In this document: piece after piece, positions 36,762 to 46,900 of the stretch | Numbering within the stretch: the stretch's first letter is position 1 | Layout of the letters: every line of letters starts with the position of its first letter | Assembly: GCA_006969625.1 (NCBI GenBank) | Contig: CP030885.1 | Coordinates: 3,731,430-3,795,429, forward strand | DNA: 64,000 bases | Source: Rhodospirillaceae bacterium | GTDB lineage: Bacteria; Pseudomonadota; Alphaproteobacteria; Kiloniellales; DSM-21159 | Direction: 5' to 3' | Notes under the pieces: model-generated | Databases searched by the model: none | What the model saw: only the letters and a program-made list of their open reading frames with translations | Told to the model about the DNA's origin: nothing | Translations under genes and position numbers: made by a program

Positions 36762-37295
36762 TCAATCCGCCGGAGGTTCCGCGCTGCCCGGGCCGAGCGG
36801 GCGCTGCATGAAGACCGTGTCGAGCCAGGTCTCGTGCTTCCAACCGACCGCGCGCAGACAGCCCGCCGGCTCGAAGCCGAGCACGCGGTGCAGCGCGATG
36901 GAGCCGGCATTGGCGCTGTCGCCGATCACCGCCACCATCTGGCGCCGTCCCGCCGCGGTCGCCGCCGCGATCACCGCCGACAGAAGGGCACGACCGATGC
37001 CGCGCCCCTGCAGCGCCGGGTCGACGTAGACGCTGTCCTCTACGGTGAAGCGGTAGGCCGGGCGCGGGCGATACGGGCCGGCGTAAGCGAAACCGGCGAG
37101 CCGGCCGTCGCGCTCGGCCACCAGGTAGGGCAGACCGTCCGCTTGGACCGCCGCGATGCGCCCCGCGATCTCGGCCGCGGCAGGCGGCTGCAACTCGAAC
37201 GAGGCGCGGCCCGTGCGCACATGCTGGGCATAGAGCCTCGTAATGGCTGCGGCATCGTCCGCCGTGGCGGGGCGCAGCGCTGCCGGCACCCTCAT
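36762..37295 (-). CDS. GNAT N-acetyltransferase (phosphinothricin acetyltransferase-like)
   Basis: 177-residue acetyl-CoA dependent N-acetyltransferase. The GNAT motif A is seen as SVYVDPALQGRGIGRALLSAVI. Other family blocks are RPATADDAAAITRLY and GFAYAGPYRPRPAYRFTVEDSVY, as in phosphinothricin/methionine sulfone acetyltransferases. It overlaps the N-formylglutamate amidohydrolase gene by 4 nt (ATGA), so they are co-expressed. The substrate is probably an amino-acid analogue. Confidence 0.9.
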   Translation of the reverse strand: MRVPAALRPATADDAAAITRLYAQHVRTGRASFELQPPAAAEIAGRIAAVQADGLPYLVAERDGRLAGFAYAGPYRPRPAYRFTVEDSVYVDPALQGRGIGRALLSAVIAAATAAGRRQMVAVIGDSANAGSIALHRVLGFEPAGCLRAVGWKHETWLDTVFMQRPLGPGSAEPPAD

Positions 37296-38239
37296 CGCGG
37301 CGCCAGCGCCGTCCGCTCGATCTGACCGAGCGCGGCAACGAGGCGCGCCATGTCGGCAACCAGCGTCTCGAAGCCGCCGGCGCGCCCGAAGGTACCCTCG
37401 TGCATGTAGAGCGCGCGATTGATTTCGATCTGCAGAGCGTGCAGGCCTTCGTCGGGCCGGCCGTAGTGTCGCGTGACGAATCCGCCCGAATAGGGCTGAT
37501 TGCGCGCGACCCGATACCCCAGTCCCTGAAGCACCCCGGTGGCGCGCTCGACCACGGCCGGGCTGCACGCGGTCCCGTGGCAGTCGCCCAGCACCACGTC
37601 GACCCGGCGCGGGTCGCCGCCGCGCGTCGCGTCCGTCGGAAGCGTCGTCAGTTCGCCCGCCATGTCGTCGCCCGCCGCAGCTCCCGCCCCGCCCGACGGC
37701 ATGGAATGGCAGTCGAGCAGCAAGCACACGCCGAAGCGGGCCAGGGTGTCGTCGACCAGTTCCTTGAGCGCCTTGTGATAGGGCCAGTAGAAGGTGCGGA
37801 TGCGTTGCAATGCCTCGGCCACGGTCAGCTTCTCGCGATAGATTTCGGCGCCGTTGGCGACCACGCGGGCGATGGTCCCGAGACCTGCGGCGACCCGGGG
37901 CGAGCGCGTGTTGGCGTAGTCCGGCAGGCGGTCGACGAACATCGCCGGGTCCAGCTCGAAGGGCTCGCGGTTGGGGTCGACGAAGGCGCGCGGGAAGCGG
38001 GCGCGCAACAGCGGCACGCCGAGCTGCACGCTGGCGGCGAAGAGCTCGTCGACGAAGGCGTCCTCGGAGCGGCGGAGCTGACGCGGATCCAGACGCGCCC
38101 GGGCCACGAAGTCGGCCGGATAGTCGCGCCCGCTGTGCGGCGAGGCCAGCACCAGCGGCAGGGTCTGGACCGCCGGCCGCAGCACGTCGTGGGTCTGCGG
38201 CGCGGTCGGAAAGTCTCGATCTGCAGCGCTCATCGTCAT
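37292..38239 (-). CDS. N-formylglutamate amidohydrolase family protein
   Basis: 315-residue hydrolase that releases formate from N-formylglutamate or a related formyl-amino acid (HutG-type). Blocks include ASPHSGRDYPADF, PRAFVDPNREPFELD, LLLDCHSMPSG and LQIEINRALYM. An adjacent cpdR on the opposite strand is a common alphaproteobacterial neighbourhood. Several nearby ATGs (38254, 38239, 38233) could serve; 38239 is used. Confidence 0.9.
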   Translation of the reverse strand: MTMSAADRDFPTAPQTHDVLRPAVQTLPLVLASPHSGRDYPADFVARARLDPRQLRRSEDAFVDELFAASVQLGVPLLRARFPRAFVDPNREPFELDPAMFVDRLPDYANTRSPRVAAGLGTIARVVANGAEIYREKLTVAEALQRIRTFYWPYHKALKELVDDTLARFGVCLLLDCHSMPSGGAGAAAGDDMAGELTTLPTDATRGGDPRRVDVVLGDCHGTACSPAVVERATGVLQGLGYRVARNQPYSGGFVTRHYGRPDEGLHALQIEINRALYMHEGTFGRAGGFETLVADMARLVAALGQIERTALAPR

Positions 38240-38429
38240 ACGTTCCGCGAGCATGCCCGGCGCGCCGGCGCTCTCCAAGGCAAAATCGGGTCTCGGAGGG
38301 GCGAGCGCAACGGAATTCGCCAGCGCGGCACGGCCCCAGGGCCGCCTGGCCGACGCATCGCGAGGACGCCTTCGGCTCGGGCGCCGTGGGGCGATGACTC
38401 GCGGCGGCGATCGGGCTAGGTTTCGCCGC

Positions 38430-38789
38430 ATGGCCAAGATCCTGCTCGCCGAAGACGACCCCTCGATGCGCACCTTTCTCGCCCGCGCCCTGGCGCGCGC
38501 CGGCCACGAGGTCGCGGAGGTCGGCGATGGCATGTCTGCGCTGACGCGGCTGCACGACGAGGCGTTCGATCTGCTGCTGGCCGACGTGGTGATGCCGGGG
38601 ATCGACGGCGTCGAACTGGCCCGCCGCGCCGGCGAGGTCCGGCCGGCGATGAAGGTGATGTTCATCACCGGCTTCGCCGCCGTCGCCTTGCGCGCCCGCC
38701 AGCGCCAGCACCCAGGCGCCCGGGTGCTGTCGAAGCCCTTCCATCTGCGCGATCTGGTTCAGGAAGTCGACGCCATCCTGGCCGCTTGA
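38430..38789 (+). CDS. cpdR: Single-domain response regulator CpdR
   Basis: 119-residue receiver-only protein. In Caulobacter CpdR, when unphosphorylated, brings ClpXP to the pole for degradation of cell-cycle regulators. The acidic pair D9/D10, phospho-acceptor Asp52 in ADVVMPGIDG, the switch Thr in FITGFAA and the Lys in LSKPF are all present. Length and the FITGFAA/RARQRQHPGARVLSKPF pattern match CpdR. It diverges from the N-formylglutamate amidohydrolase gene. Confidence 0.92.
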   Translation: MAKILLAEDDPSMRTFLARALARAGHEVAEVGDGMSALTRLHDEAFDLLLADVVMPGIDGVELARRAGEVRPAMKVMFITGFAAVALRARQRQHPGARVLSKPFHLRDLVQEVDAILAA

Positions 38790-38904
38790 GACCAGGGCAC
38801 GACGAGCGGGGCCGATCGCGCCTCGCACCTTCCTCGCCGTCGCTGCGGGGGCGCAGCCGCGCCCGCTTCGGCTCGACGAGCTGCGTTCGTCGAATCCTGG
38901 CGGC

Positions 38905-39042
38905 TGGAGCAGGATCGTCTTGGATGGAATCGCTTTGGCGATCCCATCCAAGACGTGAATCCTGCTCTATTCATGGAGTTAGAGAGCGGTTCACGTCACT
39001 GGTGGAAGCGGATCCGCTTCCACCAGTGACGATCGCGCTCTA
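38905..39042. repeat. Composite palindromic element between cpdR and tRNA-Val
   Basis: Left half: an imperfect palindrome 38908-38966 with arms AGCAGGAT/ATCCTGCT, CGTCTTGGATGG/CCATCCAAGACG and ATCGC/GCGAT. Right half: a perfect 36-bp palindrome at 38995-39030 (18-bp arms, centre GCGGATCCGC), bracketed by AGAGCG and CGCTCT. It resembles the short interspersed palindromes common in alphaproteobacterial intergenic DNA. It differs in sequence from the element at 28.6 kb. Confidence 0.7.
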
Positions 39043-39211
39043 AGCGCCTCGCAGGCCCGTGGGTCGGCCCGCTCTTTGGCCTTCAGGAATCCCGCGGCCG
39101 GCACCGCGCCCCGGCCATCGGCCCCAGGCTTGCCAAAGCCTGGCGGGCTTGCTACATCGCTGCCTCCCGACGGCGGGCCCGCTCCAGCGGCATCCCGCCT
39201 GCACCGGCGAT

Positions 39212-39286
39212 GGGCGCGTAGCTCAGCGGGAGAGCACTACGTTGACATCGTAGGGGTCGCTGGTTCAATCCCAGCCGCGCCCACCA
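39212..39286 (+). tRNA. tRNA-Val (GAC)
   Basis: 75-nt cloverleaf: acceptor GGGCGCG/CGCGCCC, D-arm GCTCAGCGGGAGAGC, anticodon stem CTACG/CGTAG with loop TTGACAT (anticodon GAC), T-arm GCTGG-TTCAATC-CCAGC and encoded CCA. Accessory DNA with restriction and recombinase genes begins just 3' of it, a usual integration position for islands. Confidence 0.95.
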
Positions 39287-39719
39287 TCGCAAATCATTGA
39301 AATGTCGAAGAGAGTGCGGCGCGGCTTTCTCGCGTAGCGCTGTGCATTTTCTCTAGACTTTCTCTAGCTCGTTTTGTTCCGTTTATGGTCTTGCGGGTCG
39401 GCAAAGGGGCCGACAAGCCCCTAATCGCATGACCCTGCAACTGAGACGCGCAGAGGGCACCATGTTCGGTGGCGCCCTTTCCTGTGGGCTGAACCTCCTA
39501 TCGACGGACGAGGCGCCTAAGCTCTCAGCGGCTGCACCCTTGCCTGCGAAGCGAGGCCTCCACAGGAGGCGGCGACGTCATTCCTCGCTCTGGATTGGTG
39601 GTGTCCAGCTGGTGGAGTAGAAATAACAGTAGATAGACCTACTGCAAATTTATCTCTTGGATTTGAAGCTCATTGCGTGTATCGTCCTGCCCGTTAAAAG
39701 CTTAAACGGGAGTCGCGGC
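39287..39719 (+). other. Gene-poor junction between tRNA-Val and the restriction locus
   Basis: No convincing gene. The G+C content drops compared with the left flank. A 63-codon frame at 39429 (plus strand) lacks recognisable features. This is the likely left junction of the accessory region. Confidence 0.4.
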
Positions 39720-40319
39720 GTGCTGCTGTCGGCAGTTTGCGAGATCCAGAGCGGTTATTCGGCTCGTGCCAGGCCGGCGAAGGCTGAACGCGGAAGCTTG
39801 GCGGTGCAGCTCGGTGACGTGCGTGAAGACGGCGTCTGCGAGCTCGCCGACCTCGAGCGTCTCGATCTGGGGAGGCTGCACGCGCGGTACTTTGTGACCA
39901 ACGGGGACGTGCTGTTCCGCTCCCGTGGCGACCGCACCACGGCCAGCGCCGTGCAGGGTCTGGACGAGCCGGCGGCTGTCATCCTCCCGCTCGTCATCCT
40001 GCGTCCGCTTCGGAATCGCGTCGAGCCGCGCTACCTGGCGTGGGCGCTCAATCGGCCGTCTGCGCAGCGGCACTTCGAGGCGTCGGCGCGCGGGACGAAC
40101 CTGCGCATGATCCCGCGCGCCGCACTCGACGATCTCGAGCTCGATCTGCCAGATCTGCAGACCCAACGCGCGATCGTCGCGCTCGACGACCTGGCCGAGC
40201 AGGAGCGTCGCCTCTGCGTGCGCGCGGCCGACCTTCGGCTCCAGGCTGTCGGCCTCCAGCTCGCGCAGATCGCGCGCATGACGTCCGTCCTCTCCAGCGT
40301 CAAGGAAGCCACCGCGTGA
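39720..40319 (+). CDS. Half-size type I restriction specificity subunit (single target-recognition domain)
   Basis: 199-residue HsdS-like protein with one TRD and one conserved helical region. FRSRGDRTTASAV and the block HFEASARGTNLRMIPRAALDDLELDLP match the end of a TRD, followed by LPDLQTQRAIVALDDLAEQERRL, the helical spacer. The GTG at 39720 has GGGAG 8 nt upstream; the open frame extends to a TTG at 39657. It overlaps hsdM by 4 nt. A full-size HsdS is encoded after hsdM, so this half-S may dimerise to give a second specificity, or it may be a relic. Confidence 0.75.
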   Translation: MLLSAVCEIQSGYSARARPAKAERGSLAVQLGDVREDGVCELADLERLDLGRLHARYFVTNGDVLFRSRGDRTTASAVQGLDEPAAVILPLVILRPLRNRVEPRYLAWALNRPSAQRHFEASARGTNLRMIPRAALDDLELDLPDLQTQRAIVALDDLAEQERRLCVRAADLRLQAVGLQLAQIARMTSVLSSVKEATA

Positions 40320-41833
40320 CCGACCAGCTGACCAAGCAGCAGATCAACCAGACGGCCTGGGCCGCCTGCGACACCTTCCGGGGCGTCGTCGATGCCGGCC
40401 AGTACAAGGACTACATCCTCGTGATGCTGTTCCTGAAGTACATCAGCGACCTCTGGAACGATCATCTCGAGACCTACCGCAAGCAGTTCCCCGGGGACGA
40501 GGCGCGCATCCGCCGGCGCCTCGAGCGCGAGCGCTTCATCCTGCCCGAGGGCTGCAGCTTCTACGACCTCTACGAGCGCCGCGCCGAGCCGAACATCGGC
40601 GAGCTGATCAACATCGCGCTGGAGAAGATCGAGGACGCCAACCGCGCCAAGCTCGAGGGCGTCTTCCGCAACGTCGACTTCAATTCCGAGGCCAACCTCG
40701 GCCGCACGAAGGACCGCAACCGGCGCCTCAAGAACCTGCTGGAAGACTTCGCCAAGCCGGCGCTGGACCTGCGCCCCTCGCGCGTCAGCGAGGACATCAT
40801 CGGCAACTGCTATATCTACCTGATCTCCCGTTTCGCATCGGACGCGGGCAAGAAGGCCGGCGAGTTCTACACGCCGTTCGCCGTCTCAGAGCTGCTGGCC
40901 AAGCTCGCGGCGCCGCAGCCAGGCGACACGATTTGCGATCCCGCCTGCGGGTCCGGCTCGCTGCTGATCCAGGCCGCGCTGGAGGTTGGATCCGACAACT
41001 TCGCCCTCTACGGCCAGGAGGTGAACGGCGCCACCTGGGCCCTGGCGCGCATGAACATGTTCCTGCACGCCAAGGACGCGGCGCGCATCGAGTGGTGCGA
41101 CACGCTGAACAGCCCGGCGCTGGTCGAGGGCGACCGCCTGATGAAGTTCGACGTCGTCGTCGCCAACCCGCCCTTCTCCCTCGACAAGTGGGGGGCGGAG
41201 AACGCGGCGAACGACGACTACGAGCGCTTCTGGCGCGGCGTCCCGCCGAAGTCCAAGGGCGACTACGCCTTCATCACGCACATGGTCGAGATCGCCAAGC
41301 GCCAGAGCGGCCGCGTCGCCGTGATCGTGCCGCACGGCGTGCTCTTCCGCGGCGGGGCCGAGGGCAAGATCCGCCGGGCGCTGATCGAGGAGAACCTGCT
41401 GGACGCCGTCGTCGGCCTGCCGGCTAACCTTTTCACCACCACCGGAATCCCCGTCGCCATCCTGGTCTTCGACCGCTCGCGCGAAGAGGGCGGCGCTAAC
41501 GCGGGGCGCCGCGACGTCCTCTTCGTCGATGCCAGCAAGGAATTCACGCCGGGCAAGACCCAGAACCTGATGGACGCGGCGCACATCGCGAAGGTGCTGC
41601 AGACCTACACCGACCGGGCCGAGGTCGAGCGCTTCTCCCACCGCGCGACGCCCCAGGAGATCGCGGAGAAAGACTTCAACCTGAACATCCCCCGCTACGT
41701 CGACACCTTCGAGCCGGAAGAGGAAATCGACGTCGGCGCCGTCCAGCGCGAGATCGAGCAGATCGAGGCGGAACTGGTGGAGGTGCGCGGGAAGATGCAG
41801 GGGTATCTGCGGGAGCTGGGCATCGATGCTTGA
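40316..41833 (+). CDS. hsdM: Type I restriction-modification DNA methyltransferase subunit HsdM
   Basis: 505-residue N6-adenine methyltransferase. An N-terminal helical HsdM_N domain (about 5-160) is followed by the SAM-binding motif D208-PACGSGS and the catalytic NPPF in VVANPPFSLDKWG. FYTPFAVSELLAKL precedes the SAM site. The start is a GTG in a GTGA overlap with the half-S gene; AAGGAA lies upstream. It overlaps hsdS by 8 nt. Confidence 0.96.
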   Translation: MTDQLTKQQINQTAWAACDTFRGVVDAGQYKDYILVMLFLKYISDLWNDHLETYRKQFPGDEARIRRRLERERFILPEGCSFYDLYERRAEPNIGELINIALEKIEDANRAKLEGVFRNVDFNSEANLGRTKDRNRRLKNLLEDFAKPALDLRPSRVSEDIIGNCYIYLISRFASDAGKKAGEFYTPFAVSELLAKLAAPQPGDTICDPACGSGSLLIQAALEVGSDNFALYGQEVNGATWALARMNMFLHAKDAARIEWCDTLNSPALVEGDRLMKFDVVVANPPFSLDKWGAENAANDDYERFWRGVPPKSKGDYAFITHMVEIAKRQSGRVAVIVPHGVLFRGGAEGKIRRALIEENLLDAVVGLPANLFTTTGIPVAILVFDRSREEGGANAGRRDVLFVDASKEFTPGKTQNLMDAAHIAKVLQTYTDRAEVERFSHRATPQEIAEKDFNLNIPRYVDTFEPEEEIDVGAVQREIEQIEAELVEVRGKMQGYLRELGIDA

Positions 41834-43073
41834 TGAGAACGAAATCGATGCGCGGTTCAGTCAAGACTATGTAAAGACCAGGATCGGGAGGCTGCCTTCT
41901 TCTTGGGAAGTGGTGCGGCTTGGAGACGTGACGGATCCCTCGGCCCCAATCCGCTATGGAGTTGTGCAGATTGGTCCGGATACGCATGGCGGTGTGCCAA
42001 TCGTTCCGATCAAGCACTTGGGCCGTATCGACAAAGCAAAACTTCACCGCGCTTCGCCAAATATTGAAGCGCGATTCCTGGGTAGCCGGATTAGGGGAGG
42101 TGATGTCCTCATATCGGTGAAGGGCACGATTGGGGAAGTGGGGGTGGTTCCGAGTGGGTTTGAGGGTAACATCGCACGTGAGATAGCTCGAATTCGCCCA
42201 AACTCAGCTTGCGACGCAGATTTCCTCGCCCTTCAACTTGGAGCCGACCACACTCAAAGAAGAATCGAAAAAAAGGTCGTTGGCTCAACCCGGCTTGAAT
42301 TCTCGATACATGCGGTTCGAGACTTCTTGATTGCGCTACCGCCGCTTATGGAGCAGCGCAAGATCGCCCAGATCCTGCGCACTTGGGACAAGGCCATCGA
42401 GAAGCTGGAGGCGCTGCGGGCGGCGAAGGAACTGCAATTTAGAGGGTTGCAGCAGAAGTTAATCGATCAGGATTTCAAATCCTACGGTGATACTCTCGAA
42501 CAATATGCGCTTATTCAAAATCTTGAAAAGATAACCAGCGTCGATGACATGAAGGTGTTGACAGTCAAACTTCACTGCAAAGGGATTATGGCTAATGGAC
42601 GCAATGTACCAGTCACATTGTCGGACAAAGGGCGTCCGTATTACAAGAGAAAAGTGGGTGATTTCCTGATTGGGCGTCAAAACTTTCACAATGGAGGTTT
42701 TGGCATAGTGCCGCCAGAACTCGACGGCTTCATCGCATCGAGTGCAATTACAAGCCTAAGGACTGACAGTTCAAGAGTCGATGTTCATTATCTTTTCTAC
42801 TTCTTTTCCAGAAAAGATTACTACATGAGAATCGGCCACATAATGGATGGAACCGGTCAGAAAGAGCTTTCAGACAAGCAAATCAGGAAGCTCCCCGTAT
42901 CGATTCCAAGTCTCGAGAAGCAGGTTAAGGTTGTCAAGATTCTCAACGCTGCGAATGAAGAAATCTCCCTAATCGATACGAAAATCGAAGCCCTCGCCCG
43001 CCAGAAACGCGGCCTGATGCAGAAGTTGCTGACGGGTGAGTGGCGGGTCGATCCGGAGCTGGAAGGTGCCTGA
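41826..43073 (+). CDS. hsdS: Type I restriction specificity subunit HsdS (two TRDs)
   Basis: 415-residue specificity subunit that sets the bipartite target for HsdM/HsdR. TRD1 is about 15-165, followed by conserved region LMEQRKIAQILRTWDKAIEKLEAL. TRD2 is about 195-345, followed by LEKQVKVVKILNAANEEISLIDTKIEAL and the terminal KRGLMQKLLTGEWRV. The TRD DNA is clearly more A+T-rich than hsdM and hsdR, as expected for exchanged specificity domains. It overlaps the DUF3800 gene by 8 nt. Confidence 0.95.
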   Translation: MLDENEIDARFSQDYVKTRIGRLPSSWEVVRLGDVTDPSAPIRYGVVQIGPDTHGGVPIVPIKHLGRIDKAKLHRASPNIEARFLGSRIRGGDVLISVKGTIGEVGVVPSGFEGNIAREIARIRPNSACDADFLALQLGADHTQRRIEKKVVGSTRLEFSIHAVRDFLIALPPLMEQRKIAQILRTWDKAIEKLEALRAAKELQFRGLQQKLIDQDFKSYGDTLEQYALIQNLEKITSVDDMKVLTVKLHCKGIMANGRNVPVTLSDKGRPYYKRKVGDFLIGRQNFHNGGFGIVPPELDGFIASSAITSLRTDSSRVDVHYLFYFFSRKDYYMRIGHIMDGTGQKELSDKQIRKLPVSIPSLEKQVKVVKILNAANEEISLIDTKIEALARQKRGLMQKLLTGEWRVDPELEGA

Positions 43074-43797
43074 CTTCTCCGAGTACATCGTCTATGCGGA
43101 CGAAAGCGGCGATCATGGGATGGTCAGCATAGATCCGCAGTATCCGGTGTTCGCACTGACATTCTGTGTCATGCGCAAGGACGAGTATGTCAGCGCCGTC
43201 GTGCCTGCCGTCCAGCGCTTTAAGTTCGGCATCTGGGGCCATGACTCGATCGTTCTGCACGAGCACGAAATCCGGAAGACCCTTGGCCCATTTAGTTTGC
43301 TGCGCACCGACCGGACTCTCAGGACACGCTTCTTCGACGAACTGAACGTTCTGATCGACGCGGCGCCGATGACGATCTTCGCCTCCGTCATCGACAAGGA
43401 GAAGCACCGCGCGAAGTACGCGAACCCCTGGAACCCTTACGAGATCGCTCTGCATTTCTGCATGGAGCGGTTGCACATGATGCTGACGACGGAGAAGCAG
43501 CACGGGAAGACAGTGCATGTGGTCTTCGAGAGCCGCGGTAATAGGGAGGATGCCGAGCTCGAGCTCGAGTTTCGCCGCATCGCCGGGAACGACAGCCACT
43601 GGGGTTACCGCCGGCACGATTTCAGCCGCTTCGACTTTCAGCCGGTATTTATCCCGAAGGCCGCCAATGCCTCCGGCCTGCAGCTTGCCGATTTGACGGC
43701 GCGACCCATCGCACTCTCGCGGCTACGCCCCGACCAGCCGAACCGCGCGTTCGAGATCATCGAACCCAAGTTGGGAGGGCTGAAATGTTTTCCCTAA
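43066..43797 (+). CDS. DUF3800 domain protein
   Basis: 243-residue protein with the family motif YADESGDHG near the N-terminus and the C-terminal LQLADLTARPIALSRLRPDQPNRAFE. DUF3800 proteins have an RNase H-like fold by family annotation and often lie inside restriction or defence loci; their role is unknown. The GTG at 43066, overlapping the hsdS stop, is preferred since VPDFSEYIVYADESGD is the usual family start. The frame opens at 43036. It lies between hsdS and hsdR. Confidence 0.85.
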   Translation: MPDFSEYIVYADESGDHGMVSIDPQYPVFALTFCVMRKDEYVSAVVPAVQRFKFGIWGHDSIVLHEHEIRKTLGPFSLLRTDRTLRTRFFDELNVLIDAAPMTIFASVIDKEKHRAKYANPWNPYEIALHFCMERLHMMLTTEKQHGKTVHVVFESRGNREDAELELEFRRIAGNDSHWGYRRHDFSRFDFQPVFIPKAANASGLQLADLTARPIALSRLRPDQPNRAFEIIEPKLGGLKCFP

Positions 43798-43939
43798 GGG
43801 CTTGCCAAGTCGACGAAAACAAAAGGGCCCCGGAAGTTCCAGGACCCCTTTGTCGACCGGGAAATGCCCAATCCTTTGATCCATACATAGCCGCAGAGCC
43901 CCTTGACCGCAAGTTAATCCGGGCTCCGGAGTGCCGCCC

Positions 43940-46900
43940 ATGACCTTCGACGCGGCGGAGAAGTACCAGTCCCAGATCCCGGCGCTCCAGCTGCTCGTGG
44001 CGCTGGGCTTCACGCCGCTATCGCAGGCCGAATTGGCGAAGTTGCGCGGCGGTCGGCTGCGCAACGTCGTGCTCGACGAGCTGCTCGTCCCGCAGCTGCT
44101 GAAGATCAACCGCTTCTCCTACCGCGGCGAGGACTACCCCTTCGACCTGGAGGACGCGCACGAGGCCGTGCGGCGCCTGAAGCCGACCCCGGATCGCATC
44201 AAGGGTCTGCGCGCGACCAACCAGGAGGTCTACGACACGCTCGTCCTCGGCACGACGATCGCCAAGGCGATCGGTGGCGAGACCAAGAGCTACTCCTTTC
44301 GCTACGTCGACTGGGAGCGGCCGCAAAACAACCTCTTCCACGTCACCGCCGAGTTCTCCGTCGAGCGCACCGGCAGCACCGAGACCCGGCGCTGCGACAT
44401 CGTCTGCTTCGTCAACGGCATCCCCTTCGTCGTCATCGAGGCCAAGCGGCCCACCGAGAGCCTGAAGCAGGCCGCCAGCCAGCTGATCGGCTACCAGCAA
44501 GAAGACAACATCCCGCAGCTCTTCCACTTCGCCCAGCTCCTGATGAGCATCAACCGGGGCGATGCGCGCTACGCCGCTGTCGGGGCCCCGCAGAAGTTCT
44601 GGCAGACTTGGCGCGACGAGGAGGATACGGGCGCGGCCCTTAACGAGGCGGTGCGACGTCCCCTGGAACCTGCCGAGGCGGACCCGCTGCTGCGGAGCTT
44701 CGAGGGCGAGGACTCGGACGCGGCAGCGGATGAGATTCAGCTCGCCGGCCTGGTCAACGCTCCGATGGGCGTCGCCGAAGAGCAGGCGGTCTTTCAGGGC
44801 GAGTTCGCCGGGGCCAAGGCCTACTTCGCCGAGCTCGCCGCCGGCGGCGACCGAGAGGTGACCGAGCAGGACCGCACCCTCTACGCCCTCTGCCGTCCCG
44901 ATCGCCTGCTGGATCTGGTCCGGCGCTTCACGGTCTTCGACGGTGGCCAGCGCAAGGTGGCGCGCCACCAGCAGTTCTTCGGCATCAAGGCGGCGCTGGC
45001 GCGGATCAAGCAGCGCGAGCCGGACGGGAGCCGCAAGGGCGGCGTGATCTGGCATACCCAGGGCTCCGGCAAGTCGCTGACCATGGTGATGTTCGGGCGC
45101 GCGCTCGCGCTCGATCCTGAGATCGTCAACCCGCGCATCCTCATCGTCTGCGACCGCGACGACCTCGACCGGCAGATCAAGGATACCTTCAAGTCCTGCG
45201 ACATGGAGCCAGTGCGGGCGACCAGCGGGACACATCTGGTGGAGCTGATCCAGGATCGGGTACCGCTGGTCACCACCATCATCAACAAGTTCGACACGGC
45301 GACGCGCGCGCGCGACCACGTCGACGAGGACGCCAACATCTTCGTGCTGGTCGACGAGAGCCATCGCACGCAGACAGGCAAGCTGGGCGGCCACAGCCAA
45401 TTTGCCGGCAAGATGCGCCGGCTGCTGCCGAAGGCGTGCTACCTGGGCTTCACCGGGACCCCGCTGCTCAAGAAAGACAAGAACACGCTGCACACCTTCG
45501 GGGGCCTGATCCACAAGTACGCCATCGACGAGGCTGTGGCGGACGAGGCCGTCGTGCCGCTGCTCTACGAAGGCCGCATGGTCGAGCAGCAGGTGACGGG
45601 CGAAACGCTCGACAGCTGGTTCGACAAGCTGAGCGCCGGCCTGACCGCGGAGCAGAAGGTCGACCTGAAGCGCAAGTTCTCCCGCATGGACGCGCTCGCG
45701 AAGACCGAGCAGGCGATTCGGGCGAAGGCCTTCGACATCTCCGAGCACTTTCGCCAGCACTGGCAAGGCACGGGCTTCAAGGCACAGCTCGTGGCCCCCT
45801 CGAAGGCGTCCGCCATCCGCTTCAAAGAGGTGCTGGACGAGATCGGCCACGTCACAAGCGAGATCATCATCTCCGCACCCGACGAGCGCGAGGGGAACGA
45901 GGAGGTCGACAAGGAGTCGAAAGACCTCGTGCGCGCCTTCTGGTCGGAGCAGATGCAGCGCTTCGGCAAGTCCGAGGAGGCCTACAACAGGGAGATCGTG
46001 AAGGCCTTCAAGGGCTCTGGCGACCCGGAGATCCTCATCGTGGTCTCGAAGCTGCTAACCGGCTTCGACGCGCCGCGCAACACCGTGCTCTACCTCTGCA
46101 AGCAGCTGAAGGACCACACGCTGTTGCAGGCCATCGCCCGCGTGAACCGCCTGTTCGAGAGCGAGGACGGCGAGCCGAAGAAGTTCGGCTTCATCGTCGA
46201 CTACGAGGGCCTGCTTGGTGAGCTCGACAAGGCCCTTAGCACTTACAGCGCCTTCGAGGGCTACGACCCCGAGGACGTCGCCGGCGTGGTGCACGATGTC
46301 CGGGAGGAGATCCGGCGCCTCCCGCAGCTCCACGACCAGCTTTGGGATCTCTTCAAGCCGGTCAAGAACAAGAAGGACATGGAGCAGTTCGAGCAGCTCC
46401 TGGCCGACGAAGCGCTGCGCGAGGAGTTCTACGAGCGCCTGAAGGGCTTCACGCGCTGCCTGCATATCTCCCTCTCGTCCGACAAACTTCTGGACGTCTT
46501 CAGCGAGGACCAGGTCGACGCGATGAAGCGCGACTGGAAGCAGTTCTCAGAGCTGCGCCGGTCCGTGCGCTTGCGCTACCAGGAGACGGTCGACCGGCGC
46601 GAGTTCGAGCCGAAGATCCAGAAGCTGCTCGACGACCACGTAGTGGCCAAGCCGGCGACAACGATCATCGAGCTGGTGAACATCAACGACCCGGACGCGC
46701 TAGAGGCCGTGGTCGACGAGACCGGAGTATCGCAGGGTTCGAAGGCGGACCGCATCGCAAGCGCGACACGCCGCGCGATCACCGAGCGTATGGACAAGGA
46801 TCCCGCCTTCTACCGGCAGTTCTCGGAGATGCTCGAAGACACGATCCGCGCTTATCGGGAGAGGCGGATGTCGGAGCGCGACTACCTGAATAGCGTGTTG

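Noticed and set aside
43810..43860. Hairpin with AAAGGG...CCCTTT between the DUF3800 gene and hsdR, as a terminator
   Set aside because: The stem is imperfect and has no T-tract; hsdR is probably in the same operon.
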